A stretch of DNA of 64,000 nucleotides from Pseudonocardia hierapolitana (GTDB taxonomy: Bacteria; Actinomycetota; Actinomycetes; Mycobacteriales; Pseudonocardiaceae), in the NCBI RefSeq assembly GCF_007994075.1, contig NZ_VIWU01000001.1:5828001-5892000 (forward strand), given 5' to 3'. The notes beneath the pieces are model-generated. The model was not told where the DNA came from, ran no database searches, and saw only the letters and a list, made by a program, of their open reading frames with translations. Numbering within the stretch: position 1 is the first letter of the stretch; the number at the start of each line of letters is the position of its first letter. This document shows positions 40,504 through 49,691 of the stretch, piece by piece. The translations under genes and the position numbers were made by a program.

Positions 40504-41766
40504 ATGAGTGAGGACGCGACCGACACCGCTTTCTGGCACCCGTTCGCCGCGATGGGCGCCGTGCGCCGCTCCGAGTTCGTGATCACCCGTGGCGAGGACG
40601 TGTGGGTCTGGGACGAGGCGGGGCAGCGATACCTGGACGCCACGGCGAGCCTGTGGTGCGTCAACGTCGGCCACGGCCGGGCGGAGATCGCCGACGCCGT
40701 GGCCGCGCAGATGCGCGAGCTCGCCACCTACCACACGTTCACCGACGTCGCGAACCGTCCGGCGCTCGAGCTCACCCGCAGGCTCGCCGGGTTGGCGCCG
40801 GTCCCGGGAGCGAAGATCTTCCTGGTCAACGGTGGTGGTGAGGCCATCGACACCGCCGCGAAGATCGCTCGCGAGTACTTCGCACGCACGGGGCAGCCGG
40901 AGCGCACCGTGCTGATCAGCCGCCGGCACGCCTACCACGGCACCCACGGGTTCGGCACCGCGCTCGCCGGGATCCCGGCCAACCGGCTCGCCGCCCCGTT
41001 CGTGCCCGACGTCGCGCAGGTGGAGTGGAACGACCCGGACGCGCTCGACGCCGAGATCGAGCGGATCGGGCCGGGACGGGTGGCCGCGTTCTTCGCCGAG
41101 CCCGTGATCGGCGCAGGCGGCGTCCTGCCCCCGCCGCCCGGCTACATCGAGCGCGTGCGCGAGATCTGCACGCGCCACGGCGTGCTGCTCGTCATCGACA
41201 GCGTCATCTGCGGGTTCGGCAGGCTCGGCGACTGGTTCGGGGTCGACCGGTTCGGGATCGTGCCCGACCTCGTCACGTTCGCCAAGGGCATCACCAGCGG
41301 GTACGTGCAGCTGGGCGGGGTGGTGGCGCACGAGCGGGTGGCCGAGCCGTTCTTCGCCGACGGCGCCGCCCCGTTCCGGCACGGGGCCACCTACTCCGGC
41401 CACCCGACGGCATGCGCCGCCGCGCTGGCGAACCTCGACGTGATGGAGAACGAGGGACTGCTCAAGCGGGCCGACGGGCTGGAGCTGCCGCTCCACGAGG
41501 CGGTGCAGTCGCTCGCCGACCATCCCCTCGTCGTCGAGGCCCGCGGCGGCACCGGCGTGCTCGCCGCCATCGAGCTCGACCCGGAGCGGCTGGCCGCGAA
41601 CCCGGGGTTGCCGGCCGCCGTGGCCGCAGGGGCGCGCCGGCGCGGCGTGCTCGTGCGGCCGATGGTCTCGGCCGTCGCCGTCTCGCCGCCGCTCACCCTG
41701 GCCGAGGAGCACCTCGATCTGATGACGGAGGCGTTCCGCGGCGGCCTGGACGACGCGGCGCGGTAA
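40504..41766 (+). CDS. Class III PLP-dependent aminotransferase
   Basis: 420 residues. The opening FWHPFAAMGAVRRSEFVITR, RYLDATASLWCVNVGHGRAE, NGGGEAIDTAAKIAREYFAR and RRHAYHGTHGFGTALAGIPA are class III (omega-aminotransferase) blocks. The PLP-binding Lys is in VTFAKGITSGYVQLGG. In the cofactor-ring motif usually read as DEVxxGFGR, the Glu is Ser here (IDSVICGFGR), while Asp is kept. It moves the amino group of an omega-amine or beta-amino acid to pyruvate or 2-oxoglutarate. A large convergent hairpin follows. Confidence 0.87.
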   Translation: MSEDATDTAFWHPFAAMGAVRRSEFVITRGEDVWVWDEAGQRYLDATASLWCVNVGHGRAEIADAVAAQMRELATYHTFTDVANRPALELTRRLAGLAPVPGAKIFLVNGGGEAIDTAAKIAREYFARTGQPERTVLISRRHAYHGTHGFGTALAGIPANRLAAPFVPDVAQVEWNDPDALDAEIERIGPGRVAAFFAEPVIGAGGVLPPPPGYIERVREICTRHGVLLVIDSVICGFGRLGDWFGVDRFGIVPDLVTFAKGITSGYVQLGGVVAHERVAEPFFADGAAPFRHGATYSGHPTACAAALANLDVMENEGLLKRADGLELPLHEAVQSLADHPLVVEARGGTGVLAAIELDPERLAANPGLPAAVAAGARRRGVLVRPMVSAVAVSPPLTLAEEHLDLMTEAFRGGLDDAAR

Positions 41767-41781
41767 CGGCTCAAGGCCATC

Positions 41782-41832
41782 GCAGCATGGCGGCCGTCCT
41801 CCGGCCCGGCCGGAGGATGGCCACCGTGCTGC
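41782..41832. terminator. Long convergent hairpin terminator
   Basis: 41782-41806 and 41808-41832 pair at 22 of 25 positions, with differences that allow G-U pairs, and share a very GC-rich tip (CCTCCGGCC/GGCCGGAGG). It separates the 3' ends of the aminotransferase and glucosidase genes and can stop both transcripts. Confidence 0.72.
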
Positions 41833-41840
41833 AGGTCGGG

Positions 41841-43466
41841 TCAGCCGGTCGTCTCGAGCCAGACCGTCGTGTCGCCGGGGAGCGCCCCCTCCGGCAGGGG
41901 GGCGCTGGAGAGGATCAACCGGCCCTGCGGAAGCGGCACCGGGTTCTCGCCGAAGTTCGTGATGCAGGTCCAACCGTTCGGGCGGCTGAGCTCGACGACG
42001 TCGTCCGGCGCGTCCTCGGCCCATTCCATGGCCTCGGCGGTCTGCAGGCGGCGCCGCTCGGCAAGCGCCCGGCGGTAGAGGGCGAGGGTGGAGGCCTCGT
42101 CCGCCTCCTGGCGCTCGACCGACAGCTCGGCGAACACCGCGGGCTGGGGGAGGTGCGCCGGACCCGGGCCGAAGCCGAGCGACGGGCCGCTCGACGCCCA
42201 CGGCAGCGGCACCCGGCAGCCGTCGCGCCCCTTGTGCGTGCCGCCGGAGCGGATCCAGGTGGGGTCCTGCAGCACCTCGGGCGGGAGGTCGGCGACCTCG
42301 GGCAGGCCGAGCTCCTCTCCTTGGTACAGGTAGGTCGAACCGGGCAGTGCGAGCGCGAGCAGGGTGGCCGCGCGGGCGCGGCGCAGGCCGCGCTCGAGGT
42401 CCGCAGGCGGGTTCGTGCCGTCGCCCAGCAACCATGCCTTGAGGTCGGTGCCCGCAGGCAGGGCGTACCGGGTGGCGTGGCGCACGACGTCGTGGTTGGA
42501 GAACACCCATGTCGACGACGTGCCGGCCGACCGGGCGTGGGCCAGGTTCTCCTCGATGATCTTCCGGAACTCGGTGGCGTCCCATGACGCCAGCAGCAGG
42601 TCGAAGTTGAAGGCCTGGCCGAGGCCCTCGGGGGAGGCGTAGCGGGCCCGGCGGTGGGCGGAGCGCACCCACGCCTCCGCCACGGCCGTGCGCGGTGGGT
42701 CGTAGCGGTCGAAGAGCTCCCGCCACTCCTCGTAGATCTCGTGCACCTCGTCCCGGTCGAGCAGCCGGTGCACGCCGTCGGGCAGGTCCTCGGCGTCCAG
42801 TTCCGCCTGGCTGGGAAGTGGCGGCGTGAGGTCCTTGGCGAGCGCGTTGGCGACGTCCACCCGGAACCCGTCGACGCCGCGGTCCGCCCAGAACTGCAAC
42901 GTCTTCAGGAAGTCGTCCCTGACCTCGCGGTTGTCCCAGTTCAGGTCCGGCTGCTCGGGCGCGAACATGTGCAGGTACCACTGACCGTCGCCGACCGGCT
43001 CCCACGCAGGCCCGCCGAAAGCGGCGGTCCAGTCGCTGGGTGGCCGCTCGCCGTTCGGGCCCTGGCCCTGGCGGAAGACGTACCGGTCGCGCTCGGGCGA
43101 GCCGGGCGGGGCGGCGAGGGCCGCGCGGAACCACTCGTGCCGGTCGGAGGTGTGGTTGGGGACGATGTCGACGATCAGCCTGATGCCGGCCGCCTTCAGC
43201 GCAGCGACCATGTCGTCGAACTGTGCGAGCGTGCCGATCTTGGGGTCGACGTCGCGGTGGTCGTCGACGTCGTAGCCGCCGTCGGCGAGCGCGGACGGGT
43301 AGAACGGCGACAGCCACACCGCATCGATGCCGAGCTCGCGCAGGTACCCGGCGCGGCTCGTGATCCCCGGCAGGTCGCCGATGCCGTCGCCGTTCGAGTC
43401 GGCGAAGCTGCGGGGATAGATCTGGTAGACGACGGCCTGTCGCCACCACGCCGCGGGGTCCGGCAC
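41841..43466 (-). CDS. Glycoside hydrolase family 13 alpha-glucosidase
   Basis: 541 residues. VVYQIYPRSFADSNGDGIGD, LGIDAVWLSPFYPSALADGG and LIVDIVPNHTSDRHEWF open the (beta/alpha)8 barrel of oligo-1,6-glucosidase/alpha-glucosidase enzymes. The nucleophile is Asp 204 (GFRVDVANAL), the acid Glu 264 (AVAEAWV) and the stabilising Asp 326 (FSNHDVV). It hydrolyses alpha-glucosides such as maltose or trehalose-type sugars in the cytoplasm; no signal peptide. The GTG at 43466 is preferred because AAAGGAG lies five bases before it; a GTG two codons earlier overlaps that site. Confidence 0.9.
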   Translation of the reverse strand: MPDPAAWWRQAVVYQIYPRSFADSNGDGIGDLPGITSRAGYLRELGIDAVWLSPFYPSALADGGYDVDDHRDVDPKIGTLAQFDDMVAALKAAGIRLIVDIVPNHTSDRHEWFRAALAAPPGSPERDRYVFRQGQGPNGERPPSDWTAAFGGPAWEPVGDGQWYLHMFAPEQPDLNWDNREVRDDFLKTLQFWADRGVDGFRVDVANALAKDLTPPLPSQAELDAEDLPDGVHRLLDRDEVHEIYEEWRELFDRYDPPRTAVAEAWVRSAHRRARYASPEGLGQAFNFDLLLASWDATEFRKIIEENLAHARSAGTSSTWVFSNHDVVRHATRYALPAGTDLKAWLLGDGTNPPADLERGLRRARAATLLALALPGSTYLYQGEELGLPEVADLPPEVLQDPTWIRSGGTHKGRDGCRVPLPWASSGPSLGFGPGPAHLPQPAVFAELSVERQEADEASTLALYRRALAERRRLQTAEAMEWAEDAPDDVVELSRPNGWTCITNFGENPVPLPQGRLILSSAPLPEGALPGDTTVWLETTG

Positions 43467-43510
43467 GAGCACTCCTTTTGTTCAGGCATTAAATCTAAGC
43501 TCCGGTCCCG

Positions 43511-43539
43511 ACGATAGGCAGCGTCATGGGCGGTATCAA
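43511..43539 (-). promoter_or_regulatory. Promoter of the glucosidase gene
   Basis: On the minus strand TTGATA (43539-43534), a 17-bp spacer and TATCGT (43516-43511) match sigma70-type -35 and -10 boxes. The start would lie near 43504, leaving a short leader (about 38 bases) with AAAGGAG. Confidence 0.6.
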
Positions 43540-43667
43540 GCGCGCCGAAGCCCTCCGAATTCACCCGTAGCAGCCCGCTGCCCCGTCCGGGCGTACCCCG
43601 GCAGCCGGACGGCGGAACGCGCGGTGCTCGGGCGACCCGACCCGGGTGACCGCCCGTGACGAGTGGG

Positions 43668-43697
43668 GTACGTACCGCGTGACCTGCGCGTACGTAC
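43668..43697. promoter_or_regulatory. Duplicated GTACGTAC palindrome, 22 bp apart
   Basis: The self-complementary octamer GTACGTAC occurs at 43668-43675 and 43690-43697, with starts exactly 22 bp (about two helical turns) apart. It lies 114 bp before the acidic membrane protein gene. Two copies on the same DNA face look like a binding site for a dimer of dimers. The 344-bp gap (43467-43810) otherwise holds only the glucosidase promoter and the short run to the next start. Confidence 0.5.
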
Positions 43698-43810
43698 TGT
43701 GACTGACATCACTCACGCGGGCGCCGTGACGGGGGCTACCGCGCCTTCCCCGTGATCCGCTCGTTGTACAGACACGGCAAGTGACTGCTTTTGGGGGACG
43801 GGAGCGTGCG

Positions 43811-46654
43811 ATGGCCGGTGAGGCGGTGAGTGGGCGCTACGGCGCGGCCCGGCATGCCGTGGCCGACGAGGGTGGGTCGCGGCACCACCCGGCCTCCGAG
43901 GACAGATCCCTGGTCGACCGGTTGCTGGGCGGGGGCGAGGAGCAGGCCTTCGACTGGGGTTGGGGGGACCCGGCGAGCGGCGACCTCGTCTCGGATCGGG
44001 AACCGCTGCACGACATCCCGGAGCTGTGGGGGTCGGACGAGCGCACCGCTCGGGAACTCGGCCGTCCGGACGGCGCCGAGGAGAAGCACTTCCCGACACC
44101 GCGCCTGCACGGCGAGAACTCCCTCGACGACGACCAGGCCGGCGCCCGCGGCGACGACGAGAGCGACTGGTCGGATCGGAGGCTGGACGACCCGGGCAGC
44201 GACGACTGGGGCGCACCCGCCCTCGCCGTCGAGGACCGGCGTCCCGACGTCGGCGACTCCTTCGCACGCGCGTTCGGCGACCCCGTGCCCGGCCGGGACC
44301 GCGCCGCGGAGGCCGGGGAGCACGAGGTCGAGCACGGGATCGAGCACAGCGTGGACGATCGCCGGTTCGACGGCACGGGCCTCGACGGTGCAGGGCCCGA
44401 GAACCCGGGCCTCGGCGGCGACGCGCTCGACGCGCTCTCGACGGGGCGGGTCCACGCCGAGATCGGCCCGCTCGGCGACAGCCCACGAGATCGGAGCGCG
44501 CCGGACCGTGCGCCGCAGGACGATGTCCCCATGGACGGTGATCACGTCGGCTCCCGGGCCGGGGCGGATCCGCTGGATCGATCGCCCCTCGCGCCGCCGT
44601 TCCCGAACCGCGATCCGTACGAGGGGGAGCGGTCGGGCCACGAGGCGCCCGGCCACGAACCCGGGGAGCACCTCGACCGGATCTCGGCCGGCCGGGATCC
44701 TCGTGAACGCGAGCAGCCCCGCCCCGCGCTGTTCGACCGAGACCCGTTGAACGGCGACCCGATGAACAGGGACCCGGTGAACTGGGACCGGCTGAACCGC
44801 AACCCGTTCGATCACGACTCGCCGGATCGCAACTGGCCGGACCGGGACACGCGTCCCCGCAGCGGCCCGCCGACCGGTGAGCCCGCCGACCACCTGCCCT
44901 CCGACCAGGGACCGCTCGAGCGGCCCCGCGGCGACGGCGACCGGTTCAGCGGCGGATTCCCGGGCGACCCCGATCGTTTCGAGCGCGATCCGCAGGAGCG
45001 CGGTCCGAACGACCCCGACGCGCTGGCCACGGAGCCGCCGGAGCGGAAGCTGGTGGACGCGGACCCGCGGCTGCGCCGCTGGGCCGATCGCAACCGGCCC
45101 AGTGGTGCGCCCCGCATCGGCCGTCCGCCGTCCCTGTTCGCCGACGAGTCCGCGACACCCGACCCGCTGGGCGCCGAACAGGTCGGCGAGGACCGGGGCG
45201 GCGAAGCGCCGCGCAACGGTGACCAGCGCAACGGTCACCAGCACAACGATGACCAGGGCAGCGACCTGTTCGCTCCGGACCAGTTCGGGGCCGACGTGCT
45301 CGGTGCCGGCCCGGACGGCCGCAACCGTCCCGACGCGGGACCGGACCCGCGCGACGCGGACCAGTTCGCCGACCCCGCCTTCACCGAGAGCGCCCTCACC
45401 GGACGCATCCGCATCACCGACGCGGACTCTCCGGGCCCCGATCGCCCGCTCCAGGAGCCACCGGCCGGAGACCCGGCGCCCCGGGACACGTCCGAGCAGG
45501 GGCCGCCGTCGGGGCCCGACCCGCTCGACGTGACGCCCGATCCCACCACCGCGTTCACCGCGGTCGCCCCGGCCGCGTCGGCCCGGCCCAGCGCTCCGGA
45601 CGCTCCCGAACTTCCGCTGGAGGAGTACACCGCTCGCCGTCGCGCCGCCGAGCAGGCCGCCGCGTCCGCCGAGGAGGCGGCGGCATCGGCCGCTGAACGC
45701 GCCTCCGCCGCCATCGCCGCGGCGGCCCGCGCGGCCGAGGAGGCCGAGGCGGCGGCCGAGGCCGCCGCGAAGGCGGCCGAGAAGGCCAACGCTGCGGCCG
45801 AGGCCGAGGTCCGGGCGATCGCCGACGCCGCCGCCCGCGGCGAGACACCCGCCCAGCAGGGCACCCCGGAACCGCCCACCCAGGCCGTCCCGCTGATCGC
45901 GCCGGCCCGCGCCCCCGGCAGGCGTCCCCCGCCGCGTCGCCCCGCCGGGCCGCCGCCCCGCGGCGCCCGGCCCGAGGAGCCCGGGCGCTCCGGCGGGCCT
46001 CCGCCCCGTGCCGCTCACCAGAACGCGCCGCTTCGCGGCGGCACGGACGGGGATGCCACCGCCGTTCTGACCGGCTTGGACGCGTTGCGCGACCCCGTCC
46101 GGCCCCGGCGCCAGGAGCCTGCGCCCGCCGAGGTGACGACCATCGCCCCCCGGCGCCAGGAAGCGGAGACCGTCCGCGAGTCGGACGACGCCGACGACGT
46201 CGACGACGCGGAGCACGACGACGAGCCGGAGGAGCGCGGCCTGGCCGGCCGCCTCACCTCCCGGCCGGTCCTCGCCGCCGTCGGGGTGGGGGCGGTGCTC
46301 GTGCTGGCCGCGATCGTCGCGATCTTCACGACGTCCGAGCCCGAGGCGGCACCGGCGGAGGCGGCACCGGCCGCCGTGAGCGCCCCGGTGGCGCAACAGC
46401 CCGAGCCCACGGCACAGCCCGTCGACCTGGACGGCCGGAAGGCGGTCGCCTTCCTCACCGCGCTGCGCGACGCCGACATCCCCACGAGCAGCAGCGGCCA
46501 GGCCGAGGTCGAGGCCGCCGACGCGATCTGTTCACAGCTCGACCAGGGCGCGGACGAGGCGCAGCTCGCGCGGTCGGTGCCCGCGGTGCTCCCGAACGTC
46601 ACGCGTGGCCAGGCGAGCGACGTAGTGGACTACGCCAAGCAGTTCTACTGCTGA
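43811..46654 (+). CDS. Large acidic, disordered single-pass membrane protein with C-terminal DUF732 domain
   Basis: 947 residues. The first 600 are acidic, Asp/Pro/Arg/Gly-rich and probably disordered, with degenerate repeats built on DRDP/NRDP around residues 310-350. An Ala/Glu-rich region (about 604-677) should form a long coiled coil, followed by a Pro/Arg-rich linker. One membrane segment is at about 819-840. The last ~75 residues match DUF732 (AVAFLTALRDADIPTSSSGQ, ending in VVDYAKQFYC with two Cys). The N-terminus faces the cytoplasm and the DUF732 tail the outside. ATG at 43811 with a GGGAG site; an upstream in-frame GTG at 43781 was rejected. Function unknown. Confidence 0.8.
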   Translation: MAGEAVSGRYGAARHAVADEGGSRHHPASEDRSLVDRLLGGGEEQAFDWGWGDPASGDLVSDREPLHDIPELWGSDERTARELGRPDGAEEKHFPTPRLHGENSLDDDQAGARGDDESDWSDRRLDDPGSDDWGAPALAVEDRRPDVGDSFARAFGDPVPGRDRAAEAGEHEVEHGIEHSVDDRRFDGTGLDGAGPENPGLGGDALDALSTGRVHAEIGPLGDSPRDRSAPDRAPQDDVPMDGDHVGSRAGADPLDRSPLAPPFPNRDPYEGERSGHEAPGHEPGEHLDRISAGRDPREREQPRPALFDRDPLNGDPMNRDPVNWDRLNRNPFDHDSPDRNWPDRDTRPRSGPPTGEPADHLPSDQGPLERPRGDGDRFSGGFPGDPDRFERDPQERGPNDPDALATEPPERKLVDADPRLRRWADRNRPSGAPRIGRPPSLFADESATPDPLGAEQVGEDRGGEAPRNGDQRNGHQHNDDQGSDLFAPDQFGADVLGAGPDGRNRPDAGPDPRDADQFADPAFTESALTGRIRITDADSPGPDRPLQEPPAGDPAPRDTSEQGPPSGPDPLDVTPDPTTAFTAVAPAASARPSAPDAPELPLEEYTARRRAAEQAAASAEEAAASAAERASAAIAAAARAAEEAEAAAEAAAKAAEKANAAAEAEVRAIADAAARGETPAQQGTPEPPTQAVPLIAPARAPGRRPPPRRPAGPPPRGARPEEPGRSGGPPPRAAHQNAPLRGGTDGDATAVLTGLDALRDPVRPRRQEPAPAEVTTIAPRRQEAETVRESDDADDVDDAEHDDEPEERGLAGRLTSRPVLAAVGVGAVLVLAAIVAIFTTSEPEAAPAEAAPAAVSAPVAQQPEPTAQPVDLDGRKAVAFLTALRDADIPTSSSGQAEVEAADAICSQLDQGADEAQLARSVPAVLPNVTRGQASDVVDYAKQFYC

Positions 46655-46672
46655 GCACCACGTAGTGGTGCT
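46654..46672 (+). terminator. Hairpin terminator starting at the stop codon
   Basis: AGCACCAC (46654-46661), loop GTA and GTGGTGCT (46665-46672): a perfect 8-bp stem that begins with the last base of the TGA. Confidence 0.65.
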
Positions 46673-46788
46673 CCCGCTGTCGATCGTTGCGCCCGGGTGT
46701 GGAGGGCTTCCCGCCGCACAGGCGCCGGCGTCGTCCTGATCGGCAGGTCGGCGCGTGGTCGGGTGGGTCCGGCTCAGCCCGGGGCGCC

Positions 46789-48393
46789 TCAGGGCGGGCA
46801 GAGGGTGCCGGAGTCGGGCATCACGCCGTCGAGCAGCATCGCGTCCACGACACCGCTGATGCACGAGGTGCGCGGGTAGGCCCCGGTGCCCGCGCCCTGC
46901 CAGCTGATGAAGCGGGCGGTGGCGAGGGAGTCGGCCGTGCGCCGGGAGCCGTCGAGCGCGCCGCGCGGGTCGGCGGCCGTGCCGATCACGAGGATCGGGG
47001 GCGCGGCCTCGGCCTGCCCGGTGAGCCGGGCCTCCCGTCCGGTCGGCCACGGCGCGCACGCGAGCAGTCGCAGCGCGAGCGTCGCCCCGAACGTCGGGTA
47101 CGCACCGGTCCACCGCTGCGCGACCTCAGCGATCTCGCCGGGGGCGAGGCGCCGCTGCGTGTCGTTGCAGCTGGTGGCGAGCATCCCGTCGAACAGCCCG
47201 CGCGGCCCGGTCAGCGGGGCGAGGATCGTCAGCATCGGGACCGGGTCGCCCGCGTTCGCCGCGGCGAGAGCCGCCGCGAGCGCGGGCCATCGCCTCGGTT
47301 CGCCGAGCCCGGACAGCAGCGCGGTGACGGTGGCGCCCGCGGTGAGCCGGCTGCCGTCGGTGGTGACCAGCGGCCGGCGTTCGAGCTGGGCGAGGAGGGA
47401 GGCGACCGTGGCGCGCGGGTCGGGCCCGAGCGGGCAGTCCGGGCGTGCGGAGCAGGCCACCCCGAACGCTCCGAGAGCGGCTTCGGCGGCCGCGGCGCGG
47501 GTGTCGGTGAGATCGGGCTCGTCCTGCGTGGGGTGCGGTGGCCCGTCGAGCACCAGGCGCCCGACGGAACGCGGCGCCGACCTGGCCCACATGGCGAGCG
47601 CGGCGGCGCCGTCGCCCACACCGACCGCGGACAGCCGCTCCACCCCGAGGGCGGCGCGCAGCAGCTCGACGTCCGCGGCGGACGCGGCGGTCCGGTAGCT
47701 GCCCAGGCCGCCGTCGAGCGTGAGGTTGCACTCCTGCACCACCGCGCGCGCCCGTTCGAGCAGCAGGGCGAGGTCCGCCTCACCGGTGGCTCCGGCGTCG
47801 GCGTCGACGAGCGCCGCGCGAGCGTCGTCCGGCGCGCAGTGCAGGATGTCCTCGCCCGCACCGCGCCGGTCGATGCCCACGAGCGTGTAGTGCTGCAGCA
47901 GGGCCGGGTCGACCTGCCCGGCGAGTATGGCCGCGTGGCGGGTGGACGGCTCGCGGGTGCTGTCGCCGAGCACGAGCAGCGGTGGCCGGTCGGCGGGCGC
48001 TCCGGCCTCCCCGACGCGGATCACGCCGAGGGTCACGGCGCCGCGCGACGGCTGGTCGGGATCGGCGGGCACGGTGAGGTCCCCGCAGTCCACCTGGAGC
48101 TGGCGGTCGGCGGGCACCGGCTCCACGAGCGTGACGAGCGTGTCCTCGGTGCACTCGAAGAACGGGATCGTCGCCCGCTGCGGCTCCGGTTCCGGGAGGA
48201 CGGGCTCGGCGGTGGGCGTGGGCTGGCCCGGTGCCGCCGGGACGTTCTCGCCGCGCACGGCCACCGGCGGACGTTCGGAGGGGCCGACCGTGCAGCCGGC
48301 GAGCGCGACGACGAGGCAGAGCAGCGCCACCAGGCGGGCTGAGGACCGCGGTCGCTGCGCAGCTCCGACCGCGTGACGCGGTGGTCGTGCCAC
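46789..48393 (-). CDS. Secreted lipoprotein with alpha/beta-hydrolase fold (TAP-like) but no catalytic Ser or His
   Basis: 534 residues. A lipoprotein signal ends LVVALAGC (Cys 34), then a Pro/Glu-rich linker. The body resembles actinobacterial tripeptidyl-aminopeptidase-like hydrolases: HYTLVGIDRRGAGEDILHCA, a helical cap with several Cys, and a C-terminal TAP domain (PPILVIGTAADPRGALDGSR). In active relatives the elbow is GxSxG; here it is GVGDG with Asp 261. The catalytic His of the late G-x-G-H-G motif is Thr 503 (GAGTGAYP). So the fold is kept and the triad lost, suggesting a binding or structural role on the cell surface. GTG start. Confidence 0.8.
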   Translation of the reverse strand: MARPPRHAVGAAQRPRSSARLVALLCLVVALAGCTVGPSERPPVAVRGENVPAAPGQPTPTAEPVLPEPEPQRATIPFFECTEDTLVTLVEPVPADRQLQVDCGDLTVPADPDQPSRGAVTLGVIRVGEAGAPADRPPLLVLGDSTREPSTRHAAILAGQVDPALLQHYTLVGIDRRGAGEDILHCAPDDARAALVDADAGATGEADLALLLERARAVVQECNLTLDGGLGSYRTAASAADVELLRAALGVERLSAVGVGDGAAALAMWARSAPRSVGRLVLDGPPHPTQDEPDLTDTRAAAAEAALGAFGVACSARPDCPLGPDPRATVASLLAQLERRPLVTTDGSRLTAGATVTALLSGLGEPRRWPALAAALAAANAGDPVPMLTILAPLTGPRGLFDGMLATSCNDTQRRLAPGEIAEVAQRWTGAYPTFGATLALRLLACAPWPTGREARLTGQAEAAPPILVIGTAADPRGALDGSRRTADSLATARFISWQGAGTGAYPRTSCISGVVDAMLLDGVMPDSGTLCPP

Positions 48394-48486
48394 GTGCCCT
48401 CCCGGTCGTGCTGGTTCCCAGCACAGGGTGCCGCACGGCCGGTGTGAGCGACGTGAACCTGGTGCTCCCTCCGGCGGGAAGCACTA

Positions 48487-49137
48487 CTAGGACACGCGGG
48501 GGCCCGGCTGGAGGTGGTCGAGCTCCAGCCGCACGGCCGCGGGGAGGTCGGTGACGCCGAGGGAACCGCGGGCAGTGGCGAGCACCTCGGAGTCGAGGCG
48601 GGCGAGCACGTCGCGGACGTCGGCGTCGTCGGCGAGCCAGAGCGTGACGCGGATGGCCGGCGCGGCCTCGGAGCCCACGAGCCGGGCCCTGGCCCGCCCG
48701 ACCCCGGGCAGCTCGGCGGCCTGCGCCGCAACGGCCTCTGCCGCCGCCGCGGCGCTCACGACGACGGAGGTGTCGCCGCCGTCGAGGGTGCCGAGCACCA
48801 GGTCGGGGCGGCGCTCCGGGCGCAGGGCGTGCGCCGCCCAGACGAGCCCGAGCACGGCGAGCAGCAGCCCGCCGACGATCGCGGCGACCAGGGCGACGAG
48901 CGGCTGCGCGCGCAACGCGTCGACGATCATCGGGTCCAGCAGCGGCCGGCTCGCGCGGGCCGTGCCGAAGACCCCGTAGGACAGGAGCGTGACGAGGGTG
49001 CCCGCGGCGAGCAGGACGAGCCCGACCACCACGGCGAGCGTGCGCTCGCCCGCGGTGGAGCGCGCGCTCGCCGCGGCGGCCCGCCGCCGCAGCGCGGACG
49101 AGCCGGCACCGGTGGTCTTCGGCAGGTCGGTGGTCAC
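48487..49137 (-). CDS. Alkaline-shock membrane anchor protein AmaP-like
   Basis: 216 residues. Two membrane helices (about 31-55 and 82-105: TLAVVVGLVLLAAGTLVTLL and LVALVAAIVGGLLLAVLGLV) are followed by a cytoplasmic Asp23-like domain (TSVVVSAAAAAEAVAAQAAE, VRLELDHLQPGPR). In Gram-positive bacteria AmaP anchors Asp23 at the membrane. It is the last gene of the Asp23 cluster and overlaps the DUF6286 gene by GTGA. Confidence 0.78.
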   Translation of the reverse strand: MTTDLPKTTGAGSSALRRRAAAASARSTAGERTLAVVVGLVLLAAGTLVTLLSYGVFGTARASRPLLDPMIVDALRAQPLVALVAAIVGGLLLAVLGLVWAAHALRPERRPDLVLGTLDGGDTSVVVSAAAAAEAVAAQAAELPGVGRARARLVGSEAAPAIRVTLWLADDADVRDVLARLDSEVLATARGSLGVTDLPAAVRLELDHLQPGPRVS

Positions 49138-49673
49138 CGGGGTCCCTTCCGGTCCTGCACCGTCACGGTCACCCGTGGGCGCCTGCGCAGCGGCACCTCG
49201 TCGAGCAGGTCCTCCACGCGGGTGCGTACCCGATCGGCGAGCGCGGGACCGGCGTCGTTCCAGGCCTCGGCGGCCACCGACACCCTGCGCCGGGACGCCG
49301 TGACGGACGCGGCGGCCACCTCGTCCGCGGCGCGCACCCTGCGGCCGACGAGGCGCGCGAGCACGCGGGGCGACGTGGTGACGGTGATCTCGGGCGCAGG
49401 CCCCTCGACCGCGATGTCGGGGCGTCGGGCCAGCAGCCCCACGAGCACGAGCAACAGCCCGAGGACGGCGGCGCCGATCGCGATGCCCGGCACCGGGACG
49501 TCACTCCATGCGGTCCGCCCGAGCGTGGCATACCAGTCCGGCCACGGCACGACGAGCCCGTCCCCGTCGTCGGGCCGCACCGACGCGGCGACCACCTCCA
49601 GGAGCACCAGCACCCCGACCAGGGCCACGGCGAGGCCGAGCAGCGGGGCGAGCACTCGCAGCAGCACGCGCAC
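49134..49673 (-). CDS. DUF6286-type membrane protein of the Asp23 cluster
   Basis: 179 residues. An N-terminal helix (LLGLAVALVGVLVLLEVVAA) and a second at about 63-83 (IAIGAAVLGLLLVLVGLLA) enclose a short external loop with Trp/Pro residues. The C-terminal half (VLARLVGRRVRAADEVAAAS, RRRPRVTVTVQDRKGPR) is the cytoplasmic DUF6286 domain common beside Asp23 genes in actinobacteria. The GTG at 49673 follows AAGGAGG with correct spacing. Possibly a second membrane anchor for Asp23 proteins; function unproven. Confidence 0.75.
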   Translation of the reverse strand: MRVLLRVLAPLLGLAVALVGVLVLLEVVAASVRPDDGDGLVVPWPDWYATLGRTAWSDVPVPGIAIGAAVLGLLLVLVGLLARRPDIAVEGPAPEITVTTSPRVLARLVGRRVRAADEVAAASVTASRRRVSVAAEAWNDAGPALADRVRTRVEDLLDEVPLRRRPRVTVTVQDRKGPR

Positions 49674-49691
49674 GACATTCCTCCTTGCTCA

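Noticed and set aside
43781..43810. Earlier GTG start for the acidic membrane protein
   Set aside because: No ribosome site precedes it, while a GGGAG site serves the ATG at 43811.
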